Positions 37,301-47,756 of a stretch of 64,000 bases of DNA are shown here, piece by piece. A model generated the notes under the pieces. The model was given only the letters and a program-made list of their open reading frames with translations. It was not told the origin of the DNA and did no database searches. Source of the stretch: Phallusia mammillata (lineage: Eukaryota > Chordata > Ascidiacea > Phlebobranchia > Ascidiidae); the NCBI GenBank assembly GCA_003260075.1, contig QLIY01000053.1, forward strand, positions 196,600 to 260,599. The letters are read 5' to 3'. The position numbers and the translations under genes are program-made. Position 1 is the first letter of the stretch, and each line of letters begins with the position of its first letter.

Positions 37301-40300
37301 AAAAATCAACTTTGGCGTTGTCTGGTTGTATGGAATGAAAATACACTGGTTGGGACGATATTGGAGTGCTGAGGCACCACAGCTAAAGTTGACAATTGTG
37401 ATCAACAAACACCACATCACTGCAAGCAGTCTCGAGACATGCCCTACCTAGTTTGGCGGTTTCTCGCTCTTTTGGGCTGCTTTTCGACACCAGGTTGCGG
37501 TTTTTAGGGCAAAGCCTTCTCTGTTCAAAACAGTTAACATGCAATGATATGTCCCGTTAAAAGTTGTCATATTTTGGGGCTATTTTTTGCGGCTTGGCGT
37601 TTTTTAAATATTTGACTTGGCAACTCGGTCCATCGTACTGAAAACTCATTTGCTTGTTTGCCCATAGTCAGTTCACAGTGAGCTTGTTGCTATTAACCGT
37701 AACAAACAGTTAAAGCTTCTTTGAAGCCAAACCATGCTTACGACTAATGTATTCACAGACCACACATATTTTGCTTCCAAAACCGTTTTATGCGTTAACA
37801 AGCCAAAACTACAACAAATTGAATGAGATTTCATGCTAACGTTACAAGCACTCAATTCCACTTAACCGGTTCCTTTCTGTTAAAATGAGTGATTACTCAC
37901 TGACGGCCTGTTTGCACTGCACAGCACAGAATTGCAAAGGCTTAGTGGCTGTTGAAACCCAACTTCAACCAGCGACCAGCCATCAATAGGTTATTTGTAT
38001 TGATGAACATTCTATGCATGCCCCTAATGCATTACCGCAGCTACTCTACCTCTATAGGTACGTGCCAAATGCACTGAAGGATTAGGTCGGATTTCGTTGT
38101 TAAGTAGGTTTTGGAGGTTCTAAAAGTCTTTGGAATGTGTTCTTGATTACTGTATCTAGATTCTATGCAGGAGGTCTGCATTGGTTTTAAACGTTTTGCT
38201 TCTGCAATGGTGTACCATGCAAGTAGGTTTCGTACGAATGACAAAATCATTACCGCAAAGTGATAAATAAACGGGACTGGTTTCTTTAAAATTACCCCCT
38301 ACTTACTAAATCGTACTACGACAGGCGTACTGAGGCGTTATTCCGAATAAGCCGGTCCCCAAGCATTCCTAAATGACAAGGCGTATGCTAGCAAAAAGGG
38401 TGCCTACTGAATTTTCAACGCTATTTTGAGACTTGCTGCCCTAACCAGTGTTGAGTTTTATCTTGTTTCTATAAACCTTAAACCAAGTATGGATCCACAA
38501 TCTAAAACGCACTAAATTGTACTTGGTTAAAACAATGTGGTATAACAGATACTTGCGATCTTTCAAATTGCATAAAAAATTAGCAAAGAAAAGTGTTTCC
38601 CTGATGGGGATGTTTCGTATAAAATGTCCAAATGTTGGTATATCTGACAGAAAATTTGATTTTGGTAATGAAAGTATCGAACATGTTATCATATGATCAG
38701 TAAACCGGATCAACTTAAAGTTCGTGACTAGACACATTGCTGTATTACACTTCAACGTGGGTGTTAGCTTTCCTGTTAAATAACAAACATTTAAAGCCTA
38801 TTTGGTGGTTGCAGGGATTAATAAATGCTGTGTTTCGTCGTCAATCCGGTCTAACATCTGATAGAATTTCTAGTACAAAGTGCACTATTTCCTATTCCTA
38901 GATTTTTCAATTGCACAAGCATAACAAACCTAATCCTACACAAAAGAGTATTTATTATGTAATTGAATAAATGTGTGGAAAATGGATTTTTGGGACAGAC
39001 TTACCTATTGCTCAACAGAACAATTTTGTTTAACTGTTAAATTATGCTCATAGCAGCTCAACAAGAATATATCATTTGTTTCAACTAATCATTATAAGCT
39101 TATGAATCATATTTTTTATTGTATTTTTCACTGTTTGAGAATAACAATTTTGGAAGCGCATTGTTTATTAAGTCAATAGATTACAAAACTTTACAAACAT
39201 TTGCAATGGAGTTCATTTTTGTTACGAACATAATTGCCATAAAAACCCATAATCAGTAGACATTATATTTCGACGTTATGACCAAAATGTGATTATCTTC
39301 AATAAAGTAACATTAAAAGCACAACTTTTGAACAAAAATGCCTACGTTTTTTGCTACAATGACAGTAAGGTGCTTAGTAAAGCTACTTTTTTGTCTTGTG
39401 CGCCAGTGAAACACACTTGAAAAGGAAATTAAACGTGTACAGGGCAAGCCACAGAGTCCGGATAAACGCTGTAGTGTTTATTGCAGCTGTTTAAAGATGC
39501 GCCGCGATTAACATCCGTCAGAAGTTAGAAGGCCCAAACAAATAGGTACGGTTTTACCATAACCGGTATCTGCTATCTGTTTACGTTTAAACTGTTTCTT
39601 GTGTGTTCGCCGATGTTGGGAGAAAAAATCGATAAACGCTTAGCGGGGCGCAAAAAGTTTTCATTGGTTGTATGAGATTTTGTCAATCGCTAAAAATGTA
39701 ATATTTATTTTATAGTCATCAGGGCAAAAAATCAACTGATTTAGTTTAACTAATGTGTACCACATTTTTGTCGTCCAAAAGGGTAATGCACGAAGTAACC
39801 AAGTGATATATTAGCACTGTTGCTGTGTTGTGAATTTTTGTACCTTTTGATACACTAGTTACAGTCCATAAGCTGTGCTTAGTGAATAAAGAAGCGAGTG
39901 TGGATAGTGATATTTGGCGTGTTGTCCAAAATAAAACACGTTTTTGTCCAATGCGTAAACATACGCGTATTTTACAGCATTTGGCCTTTTAATGACTTTA
40001 AAACTGCAAAATATCGTTTAGACAATTGAATTTTAGTGTGGTCAAAGCAGAATTTTTTATTTATTTTACAACTCTTACTTAAACAGGTTTGTTCTGTCTT
40101 TGTGTATCAAACCGCTTGTACTTCATCTTTTTAGGAAATTGGACAATTGATTGCTAAACTCGTTGTGCTTATCCTATTTCTAAAAACCGGTAAAGATTGC
40201 GGTTTGAACACCGACCAACAAAAGTAGTGTGATGCTCTTAATCGGCGATCCAGGCTTAAGGCAGGTCACAGGTTAAGTTAAATGCACCTGTGTTATCTCT

Positions 40301-43195
40301 ATGTTATAGCGGCGTTCGCAGAGGCGAATTAACATAACTCTCTCCAGGACCGATTGACATTTGTGTGTTAGGAACTATGTAACTGAAAACGTAATCTCGT
40401 AAATATCAGTAAGTATAAGTTAGTAATTGTATTTTATGAGTTAAAGACAGTGCTGGATTAACCATTAGGCAAATTAGGCACGTGCCTACAGGCTAGTCAA
40501 AAATCCAGGCAATGCACCATACACAATGATTTGGCAACACTGATAATTCTAATTTTTTAGTTGGCAACGGGGGGGGGGCCAGGTCACAGGTTAAGTTAAA
40601 TGCACCTGTGTTATCTCTATATTATAGCGGGCGCAGAGGCGGTTTAACATAACTCTCTCCACGGCCGATTGGCATTTGTGTGTTAGGCATTCTGAACTGA
40701 AAACGTAATCTGGTAAATATCAGTTAGTATAGTAATTGTATTTTAGGAGTTAAAGACAGTGCTGGATTAACCACTAGGCAAAGTAGGCACGTGCCAACAG
40801 GCTAGTCAAAAATCCAGGCCACTTTAAATGATTTGGCAACACTGATAATTCTAATTTTTTAGTTGGCAACCCTGATTTTCGGGCCACTTCTAAAATGTGC
40901 CTACAAGTCAGCAGACCCTTAATCCGGCACTGGTTAAAGAACGTTTTTTCTTCTTTTTTTCATAATTTTAAGGTCATATAAGTAGATAATTATGATAGAT
41001 GTATAGGGGGGGGGGACAAAATGTGCCTACAGGCCAGCAGACCCTTAATCCGGAACTGGTTACAGAACGTTTTTTCTTCTTCCTTTCATAATTTTAAGGT
41101 CATATAAGTAGATAATTATGATAGATGTATAACTGTGATAATTGGTATAGTAGAGACAATTATATAGCCATTTATACCACTACCTTATCGTAAACTCGCT
41201 TAAAACGAAGTAGGAGAGGCGAATTTTCACTTTTTCGCTAGTAATGCCATAAGCAGTCGGTTGCATAGGAATACCTAAACAGAATCTAATACAAACTGGG
41301 GGGGGGGCTATAGTAGAGACAATTATATAGCCATTTATACCACTACCTTATCTCGCTTAAAACGAAGTAGGAGAGGCGAATTTTCACTTTTTCGCTAGGA
41401 ATGCCCTAAGCAGTCGGTTGCATAGGAATACCTAAACAGAATCTAATACAAACTCGTCGTTTGGGTATTGATACATGAAACTTGACAACACCTGTAAAAA
41501 ATACTTGGTAAAACGTATCACTATTTTTGATGCAGACGAGTGATAGCACTCGATATGCGAGAAGAAAAGAAACCAACTGGGAAATGGAAGGTGGATAGTG
41601 AAATCGAGAGGTTAGCGTGGAATCCTGATGACACTTCATACTTTGCAGTAAGTTAATAATACATCATACAAGAGTCTGCACGAAACATTTTGGACACCCT
41701 TACATTTTAGGGTGTATATTGCATGAACCATAAAGCATGCGCATGGATGTGGTACGACATACTAATTCGACGATTTCGCAGAGCTTTTATGTTCAGTTTT
41801 TATTTTTTCTGTGGTAATATTCGCTTATTTCAACCAAATAGATAATAAAAGCTGGAATGGACTAACAAACGTTTTCGACCGTTTCAGGGTTTAACTTTTT
41901 TCTCATCAATATAACCATTAGCAGACGTTATGAAAATCTACAATAATAAAAACAGTGTGGTGTTAGTCATGAGGTAGTCACGGGCTCACGAAAATCTTTC
42001 ACGGACGTGAGGTTGAAAAACATCAGACTAAACTGGGTTTGTTTTTAGGCCAGCACAGACTCCGGGTCCATATACTACTGTGATTTACGGAAGCCACGAG
42101 CGCCGCTTTACATTTGGCAAGCTCACGAAAAAGCGATCCCGTCGTTGACCATTTCGTCCGGACTACTCTATAGCGCTTCAAGTGACGGACTACTGAAAAC
42201 TTGGAGGTTGCAAGAGGAAAGTGCCGTCGAAGTTATGGAAAAAGATTTAAAAATGGTAATAACAACCAGCTAAACAAATACGGTTCAAGGCCCTGTTCAG
42301 CTTTAAATCTACGGGTAACATTTTACACACCTTGGCACTGTAAACAAAGTGCCTGCACTGCCTTAAATGTTTATTTATTCATTTACCGACCGAAAGCCAC
42401 GTGTGGTATTGCCGGCCAGGCCTTTGGCCACCGAAAAGTGTCTGCTAATTCGGAAGGCTACTGGAAAACATAACTTTTTACTTGGATGGGCAAAAGTGGC
42501 ACTAAATAAATAAATTCTAACGTTTGGACAAAGTACCTAATGTCTTTATTGGGGGGGGGGTACTGCCTTAAATGTTTATTTATTTATTTACCGACCGAAA
42601 GCCACGTGTGGTATTGCCGGCCAGGCCTTTTGGCCACCGAAAAGTGTCTGCTAATTTGGAAGGCTACTGGAAAACATAACTTTTTACTTGGATGGGCAAA
42701 AGTAGCACTATAAATAAATAAATTCTAACGTTTGGACAAAGTACCTAATGTCTTTATTGCCTGGTTTTGTATAACCAACAATGTACACAGGGGATGGTGC
42801 ATTGTTTCCATACAAATCCTGATGTCACTGGAATGCTTGCTATTGGTGGAGAAAAGGGCGGGGTCCGCTTGTGGAACGCCTCCTCGTACGAAGAAAGTTA
42901 GTTGCACTTGTTTTGGGTTTAGTTCGCATAATCACTATGTTTATCAATTAAATGTTTTTTAGTTTCAAAATATCTTGGAGACGGTGACGTCACAGAGGAA
43001 AGTGGTTGTGACGTAACGATTAAAAAGGAAGTGAAGGGATTTGAAGCAAGATCCGTTAAGAAAAATAAAACAAACTCGGAGACTTTTTCAAAGTCAAGAG
43101 GTCCAAAACTTGCTCAGCCGAAATCAAAAAAGTTGAAAAAACGACATTTGAATTCAAAACGAAAGCAGATGCGCGCTCTTTTATACAACTCTTGA
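16111..43195 (+). CDS. PWP1: Periodic tryptophan protein 1 (WD-repeat, ribosome biogenesis)
   Basis: Exons: 16111-16253, 16525-16585, 17720-17789, 18217-18311, 18780-18885, 19455-19574, 19631-19731, 19948-20027, 21067-21163, 32911-32972, 41536-41647, 42049-42255, 42791-42896, 42963-43195; 530 residues (human about 500). PWP1 is a nuclear/nucleolar WD40 protein acting in rRNA synthesis and chromatin. The N-terminus has a conserved CLRWIKREAAKPVPDKILLS stretch, then an acidic segment (EEYDDLKEFDLDNYD), the conserved LVVFASNDDDPYIV, and a Cys-containing element. WD repeats follow, with signatures such as VIEVWDID, ASSSADQTVALWDLR, YYCDLRKP and GGVRLWN. The tail is Lys-rich and nuclear-localisation-like. 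Start chosen as the ATG opening the conserved N-terminus. A 64-base G run stands 13 bases before exon 9. Phases close throughout. Confidence 0.93.
16622..16960. repeat. Allele-like duplication split by a 12-G run (PWP1 intron 2)
   Basis: The sequence before the G run at 16792-16803 is repeated after it (ttattatttt..atatgtttacaact) with scattered substitutions and small indels. A further partial repeat of ctttctgggctatgatattctta follows. Best read as the two haplotypes joined by the assembler. Confidence 0.75.
17293..17624. repeat. Allele-like duplication split by a 10-G run
   Basis: About 165 bases before the run at 17460-17469, beginning caatgcactgcacgaatatt, recur after it with small indels. 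Intron of PWP1; no coding consequence. Confidence 0.78.
18399..18594. mobile_element. Foldback repeat related to the GTCGAAACAGTG family
   Basis: Ends gtaagctgcagac and gtctgcagcttctc are inverted. The right part (gatgagactttataggtcg followed by aaacagtgtg) matches 29407-29525 and the partial copy at about 60805-60843, defining one interspersed family. Confidence 0.55.
19193..19306. repeat. Short duplication around an 11-G run
   Basis: A 46-base unit (gttggacacacaggcaacaa...) stands on both sides of the run at 19240-19250. The unit itself folds: acacaggcaa and ttgcctgcttgtgt are partly complementary. Confidence 0.65.
20058..20320. repeat. Allele-like duplication (10-G run) followed by a 25-base tandem repeat
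   Basis: Sequence from 20058 is repeated after the G run at 20149-20158. The second copy ends in about four tandem units of tttgaaatatggtatcaaat plus ggttg. The first copy is cut by the join within the first unit, so the true copy number per allele is uncertain. Confidence 0.7.
20489..20712. repeat. Allele-like duplication split by a 10-G run
   Basis: The block tcattttgttgtttattaca through ggcagggcttaaactaat occurs on both sides of the run at 20592-20601, with a few substitutions. Confidence 0.75.
20990..21053. repeat. 64-base poly-G run just upstream of PWP1 exon 9
   Basis: An uninterrupted G homopolymer. The text before it (cgcagACACAAAC) echoes the exon start after it (cttcagACACAACTTGG), so the join may lie at the intron/exon border of two haplotypes. 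Exon 9 itself is intact from 21067. Open frames crossing the run (poly-Gly) are artefacts. Confidence 0.7.
21181..22152 (-). CDS. gC1q-domain protein, C-terminal part (nested gene, incomplete)
   Basis: Two exons are read on the minus strand: 22152-21929 (5' limit cut by a poly-G join, donor CAG|gtaatt) and 21360-21181 (acceptor tatttaaag, stop TGA). The phase at the join is 0. The first carries SEFVAPTSGTYYFAFTVGKY and SVALMKNDNLF, the second VMLQLRAGDTVWLRSY and YITFNGYRLSAL. These are the F-x-A-P-x-x-G-x-Y-x-F-x-F core and the D-x-V-W-L and final-strand motifs of the C1q/TNF-like jelly roll, about 125 residues. Such proteins are usually secreted and trimeric. The N-terminus is missing: upstream sequence runs into poly-C on this strand. 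A Lys/Arg-rich piece at about 22339-22402 might belong to it, but this is unsupported. Confidence 0.75.
21838..22338. repeat. Allele-like duplication of a gC1q exon with 10-G and 54-G runs
   Basis: The 3' part of the gC1q exon and its donor (21838-21973) recur at 22163-22284, after a 10-G run (22153-22162) and directly before a 54-G run (22285-22338). The second copy lacks a short intronic stretch. The partial exon copy should not be counted as a second gene. Confidence 0.75.
23151..23322. repeat. Allele-like duplication split by a 10-G run
   Basis: The 62-base block beginning catagtgacttca (23151-23212) is repeated at 23261-23322 with one substitution, separated by the run at 23213-23222 and a short unmatched stretch. 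Confidence 0.72.
24786..25378. mobile_element. hAT-like transposon with exact 8-base target duplication
   Basis: The ends CAGGGGCGTATCC and GGATACGCCACTG form the terminal inverted repeat. GGTGGTAC stands immediately outside both (24778-24785 and 25379-25386), a perfect 8-base duplication diagnostic of hAT insertion. A 129-base N gap (25226-25354) hides part of the interior, and no transposase frame is visible. The right flank continues into gcttgagaaccactg, the end of another hAT-like repeat, so this insertion may be nested. Confidence 0.85.
25226..25354. other. Assembly gap (N)
   Basis: 129 undetermined bases inside the hAT-like element. The sequence resumes in a C run, complementary to the G run near its left end. 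Confidence 0.99.
26876..27227 (-). CDS. Secreted gC1q-like protein, first coding exon
   Basis: Starts at ATG 27227 with a clear signal peptide (MWRSIHLKLCLFATALTFVH; basic start, hydrophobic core, cleavage near VHG). After about 40 linker residues it carries the N-terminal half of a gC1q-type jelly roll: CGEFVVPLDGFYAFTVT followed by FALNITNGD, matching the layout of the neighbouring exon at 22152-21929. The open frame runs on to 26823; a donor GAC|gtaaac at 26875 is plausible, another lies a few codons earlier (ACT|gtacag). The C-terminal half was not found nearby. It could splice to the exon at 21360-21181, or be a paralogue whose last exon is missing. Confidence 0.6.
29407..29525. mobile_element. 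Foldback MITE, GTCGAAACAGTG family
   Basis: The left arm (gtgcacactgtttcgacata) and right arm (gtcgaaacagtgtgcgcc) are complementary, and inner arms also pair (tgcagctagttacaagagat against tctcttgtcactagctgca). Other family members are at 18399-18594 and about 60805-60843. Confidence 0.65.
31108..31362. repeat. Allele-like duplication split by a 10-G run
   Basis: The block from actgcattgtaatg to aatctgatctaatc occurs on both sides of the run at 31227-31236. The second copy has a 10-base insertion (atactaaata) and substitutions. Confidence 0.78.
34762..34834 (+). other. Candidate cryptic/poison exon in PWP1 intron 10
   Basis: Flanked by a good acceptor (atatttctgtag) and a consensus donor (TTT|gtaagt). 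It is open only in the frame that follows exon 10, giving 24 codons (starting VRYNAQRKPYKEQ). Inclusion would shift exon 11 into a frame that stops after about 20 codons, so it cannot be a constitutive coding exon; exon 10 joins exon 11 directly in phase. It may be chance. Confidence 0.3.
35170..35501. mobile_element. hAT-like element with exact 8-base target duplication
   Basis: Ends CAGGGGTTCCCAAACT and AGTTTGGGAACCACTG form the inverted repeat. TTCTAGCC flanks both sides exactly (35162-35169 and 35502-35509). 332 bases, too short for a transposase, so non-autonomous. Confidence 0.85.
40259..40870. repeat. Allele-like duplication split by a 10-G run
   Basis: The block beginning aggtcacaggttaagttaaa stands on both sides of the run at 40569-40578, with many small differences. 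The join falls inside a hAT-like element, whose left half is therefore present twice. Confidence 0.78.
40757..40932. mobile_element. hAT-like element with exact 8-base target duplication
   Basis: Left end CAGTGCTGGATTAACC, right end TTAATCCGGCACTG. GTTAAAGA flanks both sides (40749-40756 and 40933-40940). The other haplotype copy starts at 40448 after the same GTTAAAGA and is cut by the G run at 40569. Confidence 0.82.
40889..41131. repeat. Allele-like duplication split by a 10-G run
   Basis: Sequence ending agataattatgatagatgta occurs before and after the run at 41006-41015; the second copy begins aaaatgtgcctacaggccag. Confidence 0.75.
41148..41455. repeat. Allele-like duplication split by a 10-G run
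   Basis: The block tagtagagacaattatatag to ctaatacaaact is repeated across the run at 41298-41307. It lies about 80 bases before PWP1 exon 11, which occurs once. Confidence 0.78.
42358..42760. repeat. Allele-like duplication split by a 10-G run (PWP1 intron 12)
   Basis: The block beginning actgccttaaatgtttattt and ending aatgtctttatt is repeated across the run at 42551-42560. The real distance between exons 12 and 13 is probably about 200 bases shorter. Confidence 0.8.
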
Positions 43196-43550
43196 TGTTT
43201 TTGTGAGCTATTTGTTGAGTTTACAAGTCGGGTTGAGTGTTCCGAAAGTGCTTTGGGCTTTCATCCGTCTGTGCAGCCATATTACTGATGGACCAAATAC
43301 AACATTATTAGACCGCGATCCCTCCATTATAAAACTTTACAGTGCGTACAAGCAAACAAGCTACCCGCAAATTGATTTTAACCGAATTGTCAGGCCGCAA
43401 TAAAAAGCAACACATTTGGCTCTTAGAAACTGAAGGTAGTTTAAGCACTCCATTAAAATAATACAGCAAGCCACACTTCATATAAAATTTAAACGTATCC
43501 GGGGTAAAACAAGCTTAAATTAATGGCCCGCGGGACGCACGCCCCTGGTA

Positions 43551-43583
<33 letters not shown>

Positions 43584-43989
43584 ATCAAAAGTTTTCAATG
43601 CATGGTTGACTTAATTTCGAAATTAAGGATGAATTCGTTTACTTTTTGTGTGATCATTACCAGCATACAGTAAAGACAATTCTGAGATCTTGGCCTGATC
43701 GTTTCGAATACTTATTATTTTTTATCGACATGAACTAAGTTATATTAAACTGTATAAACCAACATTTTGGTGTTAAAATTTTTGTAGTGTTACAAAACCC
43801 AGACTATACTTGAATTTAGCCTAATCTGACTGTCATGGTTAATTACATCTGTAGTTGCATTTTGAGTCTTTAAATTGATGCTGATTTCTGTGCTAGAACC
43901 AGGACCATACTTCAGATAGGTTTTAATGTTATGTACCACACATTACATTTACTAAAAACAAAAGTTTATTTACACCACAAAAGTAAAAG
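43196..43989. other. Convergent intergenic region PWP1/LYAR with 32-G run
   Basis: Holds the 3' UTRs of both genes. A G run occupies 43551-43582 with no obvious duplication around it. No gene seen. Confidence 0.6.
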
Positions 43990-46182
43990 CTATTTTAACC
44001 GAACTCGATCCTTAGCAACAATAAACTTTGGGTTTTTGTTGACTTTCTTGAGGAACAGCACTTTTAAATCATTTTCAGATTTTATGCGGTGGTCTGCCTC
44101 GTATGTTGAGTATTCAGCAAGCACCTACCAAATGTTTTGGTTAAAAAATGATTCGGTTCACGGACAATACATTTCAACGAATTTCAAACCTTTTTCCGCA
44201 GCTTTTTGATTGACATTTCCTTGTCAGGTGAGTTCTTTAGGCACAAGCGGATTGTTTTGTTCCAAGGAAATTTCTTTGCATTTTCAGTTTGAACAGTCAA
44301 GTTTTCGTCTGAAAAAATTAACAGTCTGTTTAGTATGGTTAGTGATGTCAGGGGTTGCATAAGATATACATAGTTTTGAATCTATGTTACAGACCTCATC
44401 TACACACAGAGAAAAATATTTGTCTTTTTTGCTGTTGCAGCTACATTTGTATCTGCTAGTGCAATCAACTGTGTAGTGGCACACTTTTATAGTTTGTCAT
44501 GCTAAACAATCCTCAGTGATTTTTGTAGGGCAAATACTTGTGCAGCCCAATAAATTATTAACCTTGCCATGGGTTCAAATTCTGATACATGCTACAATTG
44601 CCTAAACTTTAAGTGATACATGTAAGTTTAGGCTTTCTCCAAAGGCATTAAGTAAAACTTTCGACTAGGTAATTATGATTATTTCTTTCATCTGAGTCAG
44701 TTACCCTGATCTTCTGTTTCAACATAAGATTTTTTAGCTGCAGTTTCTTCCCCATTTTCTTCATGCTTTCTCTTTTTGCTTTTCTTTTTCTGTGAAGGTT
44801 CTTCTTCAATAGATTTGACATTTTCTACAAAACAAAAAGTTTCAATAGACTTGTTGGGTTGTGGCACATTTGCATAGTTGGATATTTTTGCAAATCCTGT
44901 TATTCGCATAATCAGCCTTTTACATATTTTTAATAGGGAACATAGAACATTAGCCTATAACTCGTATAAAAAGTCATCCACTTAGGTGCACAACCCAGTT
45001 AATAACACAAAATACTTGGCAAATCATCTATGCAATTAACTGAAGTCAACTGTAATATAAGTTTTACATCATAATCACACCATATTTAATTTACCTTTGG
45101 TTTCAAGTACTGCCGGTTTATTTGCTGATGAAAAAATCTCCCAGACATCTTCTGTCAGCTTTGAATCTCTGATTTTTAAACTATTTTTCAAGAAGTTCTG
45201 TAACAGTAACAATTAATTGGATTATTTGTTAAGATGAACCTAAATTCATAACTGGGATCAGCCGTGAAGCATCTCTGAAGACAAGCAATACCGTCATATA
45301 TAGGTGGCGGGCTGATTTGGTATGGCACCATTAATGGGCGTGGCATACTGTGATTAATTGGAATATGTTTTATTTGATGCCACCAACATGTCATCAACAT
45401 TGGCTATCATGACTTGATCAAAATCTTTTGATAAACTGAAGTTAATTCTTCATTTATTATCCTGGCACGAAATTTGTACAGTTATTGAAATGTTTGAAAC
45501 ACTTACCAAGAACTTTCCTCTCTTTCTTGGAATGTTACTGTAATCTTGCAGTTTTTCAAGAAGTTCCTTAACCTTTGGATTGCTTGAACCACATGAAGCT
45601 GATGCTTGTTCAATCTTCAAAAAATGCGTAAGATATTAACCTCTAAAACCTCATTTGTCCAAGCTCTGTTTTAAATCATGACTTTTTAATTTACAGATTC
45701 ATATCAAACGGTAGATTTAAGCTTCAAATAAGAACCATGAGCTGTTGCTGCCAGGCATATTGATGTCTTTTAATAACCTTTCAAGAATTGAAAAGGCCAT
45801 ATGATTTCAAAAACAAAGTGGTTCCTAACCCTTTTTATCCAGTCTTTCTGTTTCTCTTCTCCTTTGTTGGGTTTTGCTTTGAATCCAGAAGCAGAATACT
45901 TTTCAACTTCTGATATGCAACTTGTATGGGATTTGTAATCATCACCCCTGTGGAAATAAAAAATAAAAAAAGGTTTATGCTTTACCATAAACACAGTTTA
46001 AGAGTGAAACTGTAACAGACTAATTACGGAAAAAAAGAAAATATTTTATGGAATACTTACCAAAAGTCTTTTGAACAATCAATGCATGTCAAATATTCAC
46101 AATTTCTGCATCCACCTCCGTGCTTGTCGACTTTGTTTTTCTTTAAAGATTCCCCGCAGCCATTACAAGTAAAGAACACCAT
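43990..46182 (-). CDS. LYAR: LYAR zinc-finger nucleolar protein
   Basis: Exons on the minus strand: 46182-46061, 45947-45830, 45614-45507, 45197-45095, 44824-44705, 44308-44190, 44124-43990 (stop TAG); 274 residues. LYAR is a nucleolar, DNA/RNA-associated protein linked to pre-rRNA processing and cell growth. The N-terminus MVFFTCNGCGESLKKNKVDK, then CRNCEYLTCIDCSKDFWGDD, gives the tandem C2HC zinc fingers in the expected order. Next come a conserved PKVKELLEKLQDYSNIPRKR and FLKNSLKI helical segment, a Lys/Glu-rich low-complexity part (KKKSKKRKHEE), and the C-terminal LYAR domain (FPWNKTIRLCLKNSPDKEMS, IKKLRKK, VLAEYSTY, KNPKF). Shorter than human LYAR (379) mainly in the low-complexity part. 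It is head-to-head with MRGBP, 380 bases apart. Confidence 0.94.
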
Positions 46183-46562
46183 GTTTTTTATTTGAATATT
46201 GTTAATGCAAATACAAACGCTTGCCAATTTGACTCGAACACGTGGGTTATCACCATTAGGGGATTTTTTTACAAACACGTTTTTACTGTTCGATTTTTTG
46301 TTTTATGATGGTTATTTTTCTGTTTCAACAAAAAGAAAATGAATTATTTATAAACATGCCAAACGTAAGTAATATAATTACAGGTAGTTTGAACAGTAAA
46401 ACAAAACTTTCAGAAACACTTTCGAAATGTGGCTGTGTTGTTGAGGATTGGCAACTGCCACCATCCAATGAGAACAATGTTTATGCGCGGCCCTTGGTTG
46501 TTTGTTGATTAATTGTTAATTGTCGTTGCGTGCGCACTTTGCATTATCTTTGTTTGTTAAAT
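46183..46562. promoter_or_regulatory. Shared divergent promoter region, LYAR/MRGBP
   Basis: Only 380 bases separate the two start codons on opposite strands, so both promoters must lie here or overlap the first exons. No TATA box was assigned. A 67-codon plus-strand frame at 46305-46508 has a consensus donor (AAC|gtaagt at 46365) that might mark a 5' non-coding exon of MRGBP; this is unsupported. Confidence 0.5.
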
Positions 46563-47676
46563 ATGGTCACCACCTCCACGGTACCGATACATTGGAATTC
46601 AGAAACTGAAGTATGTTTGTTTTATGCAATGCGTGGCCAAAAACCAGTAGGTAAGTTTCTCAACAAAAATGCACACAAGCACACGACGCGGATTGTAGAT
46701 TAGAAAATTGTTAGGCAAGACAGTAATAAACAAAACTAAAACCAAGTGTCTGTAAATCTTTATTAAAATACGATGTTTATATTGTTACTTGGTCTCATTA
46801 AGGCATCAACAAACACTTTCACATGATGTGTATTCATCGCAAATTTTGTGAATCTATTGGACAATCTGTCTCAAGTGAACAACTTTGGGAACATCTCGGA
46901 ACAATGTATAACCTAAAAGCCTTGGTAAACTATTCATTTCTTTTGTTACAGTGATTTTACAAACGATTGCTTAGTTTTCACACCTTGTTGTTGTTAGTAA
47001 TGGGACGAGTATACTTGGTACTCTGTATCTAATGATTTCAGTGGCATCGATATTCGTACTCGGTATTGGTACTACTTGAAAATCTGGTATCGTCCCATCA
47101 CTACTAGTTGTTGTTTTTTGACATGACTTGTGACTATTTATGTGGCCCTCACTAGCTTTATGAAGTAAGCCAATGTTGTATACTTGTTACTTTCAAATTG
47201 AAGGAAGTTGTTATTTGCACTGTATCGTTGGCGATTTTGACATCGAATTATAAAATAAAATTTACGTTAAACTTTTGCCTTCACACAAACCCCCGGACCC
47301 TTGAGGTTGAGGGGAGCGGAAAACGCAGTTTGGAATTTACTGCAATAAGTGGATTTTATATCAAACTGGATGTATCGGTTTATTAACAGGCCCACAGCAT
47401 GATTATATATATAAATTGCGGTCCATTGGGATAAAAAGATATATCCCCTTGTCTAAGTCATACAAGCAGTAACTGCAAATTTGTGAACCATACTTTTGCA
47501 GGATGAATCAGAGGCTACTCCTTTCAAAAACACAAGATCAGAATTTAGATTGCCTCCCGAAATATTGAATTGCAAGAAAGCACAATCCAAATCCACAGTA
47601 GATGAAAATGTTGAAGAAGATGAGGGTATGTTTTTCTTTCCTAGGGCAACTGTTTTCACAAAGCAATTGTTATTTT

Positions 47677-47756
<80 letters not shown>

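Larger units (their letters stand above)
32973..41535. other. 8.6-kb PWP1 intron
   Basis: The long intron between WD-repeat exons 10 and 11; the exon phases join directly across it (GG|A). Inside are a hAT-like element (35170-35501), a candidate cryptic exon (34762-34834), a hAT-like element with its duplicated half (40448-40932), and allele-like duplications near the 3' end. Open frames at 35556-35912 and 37046-37372 have no recognisable domain or splice context. Confidence 0.6.

Noticed and set aside
37046-37372. 108-codon plus-strand frame in PWP1 intron 10
   Set aside because: Composition and context look random; no domain or splice context.
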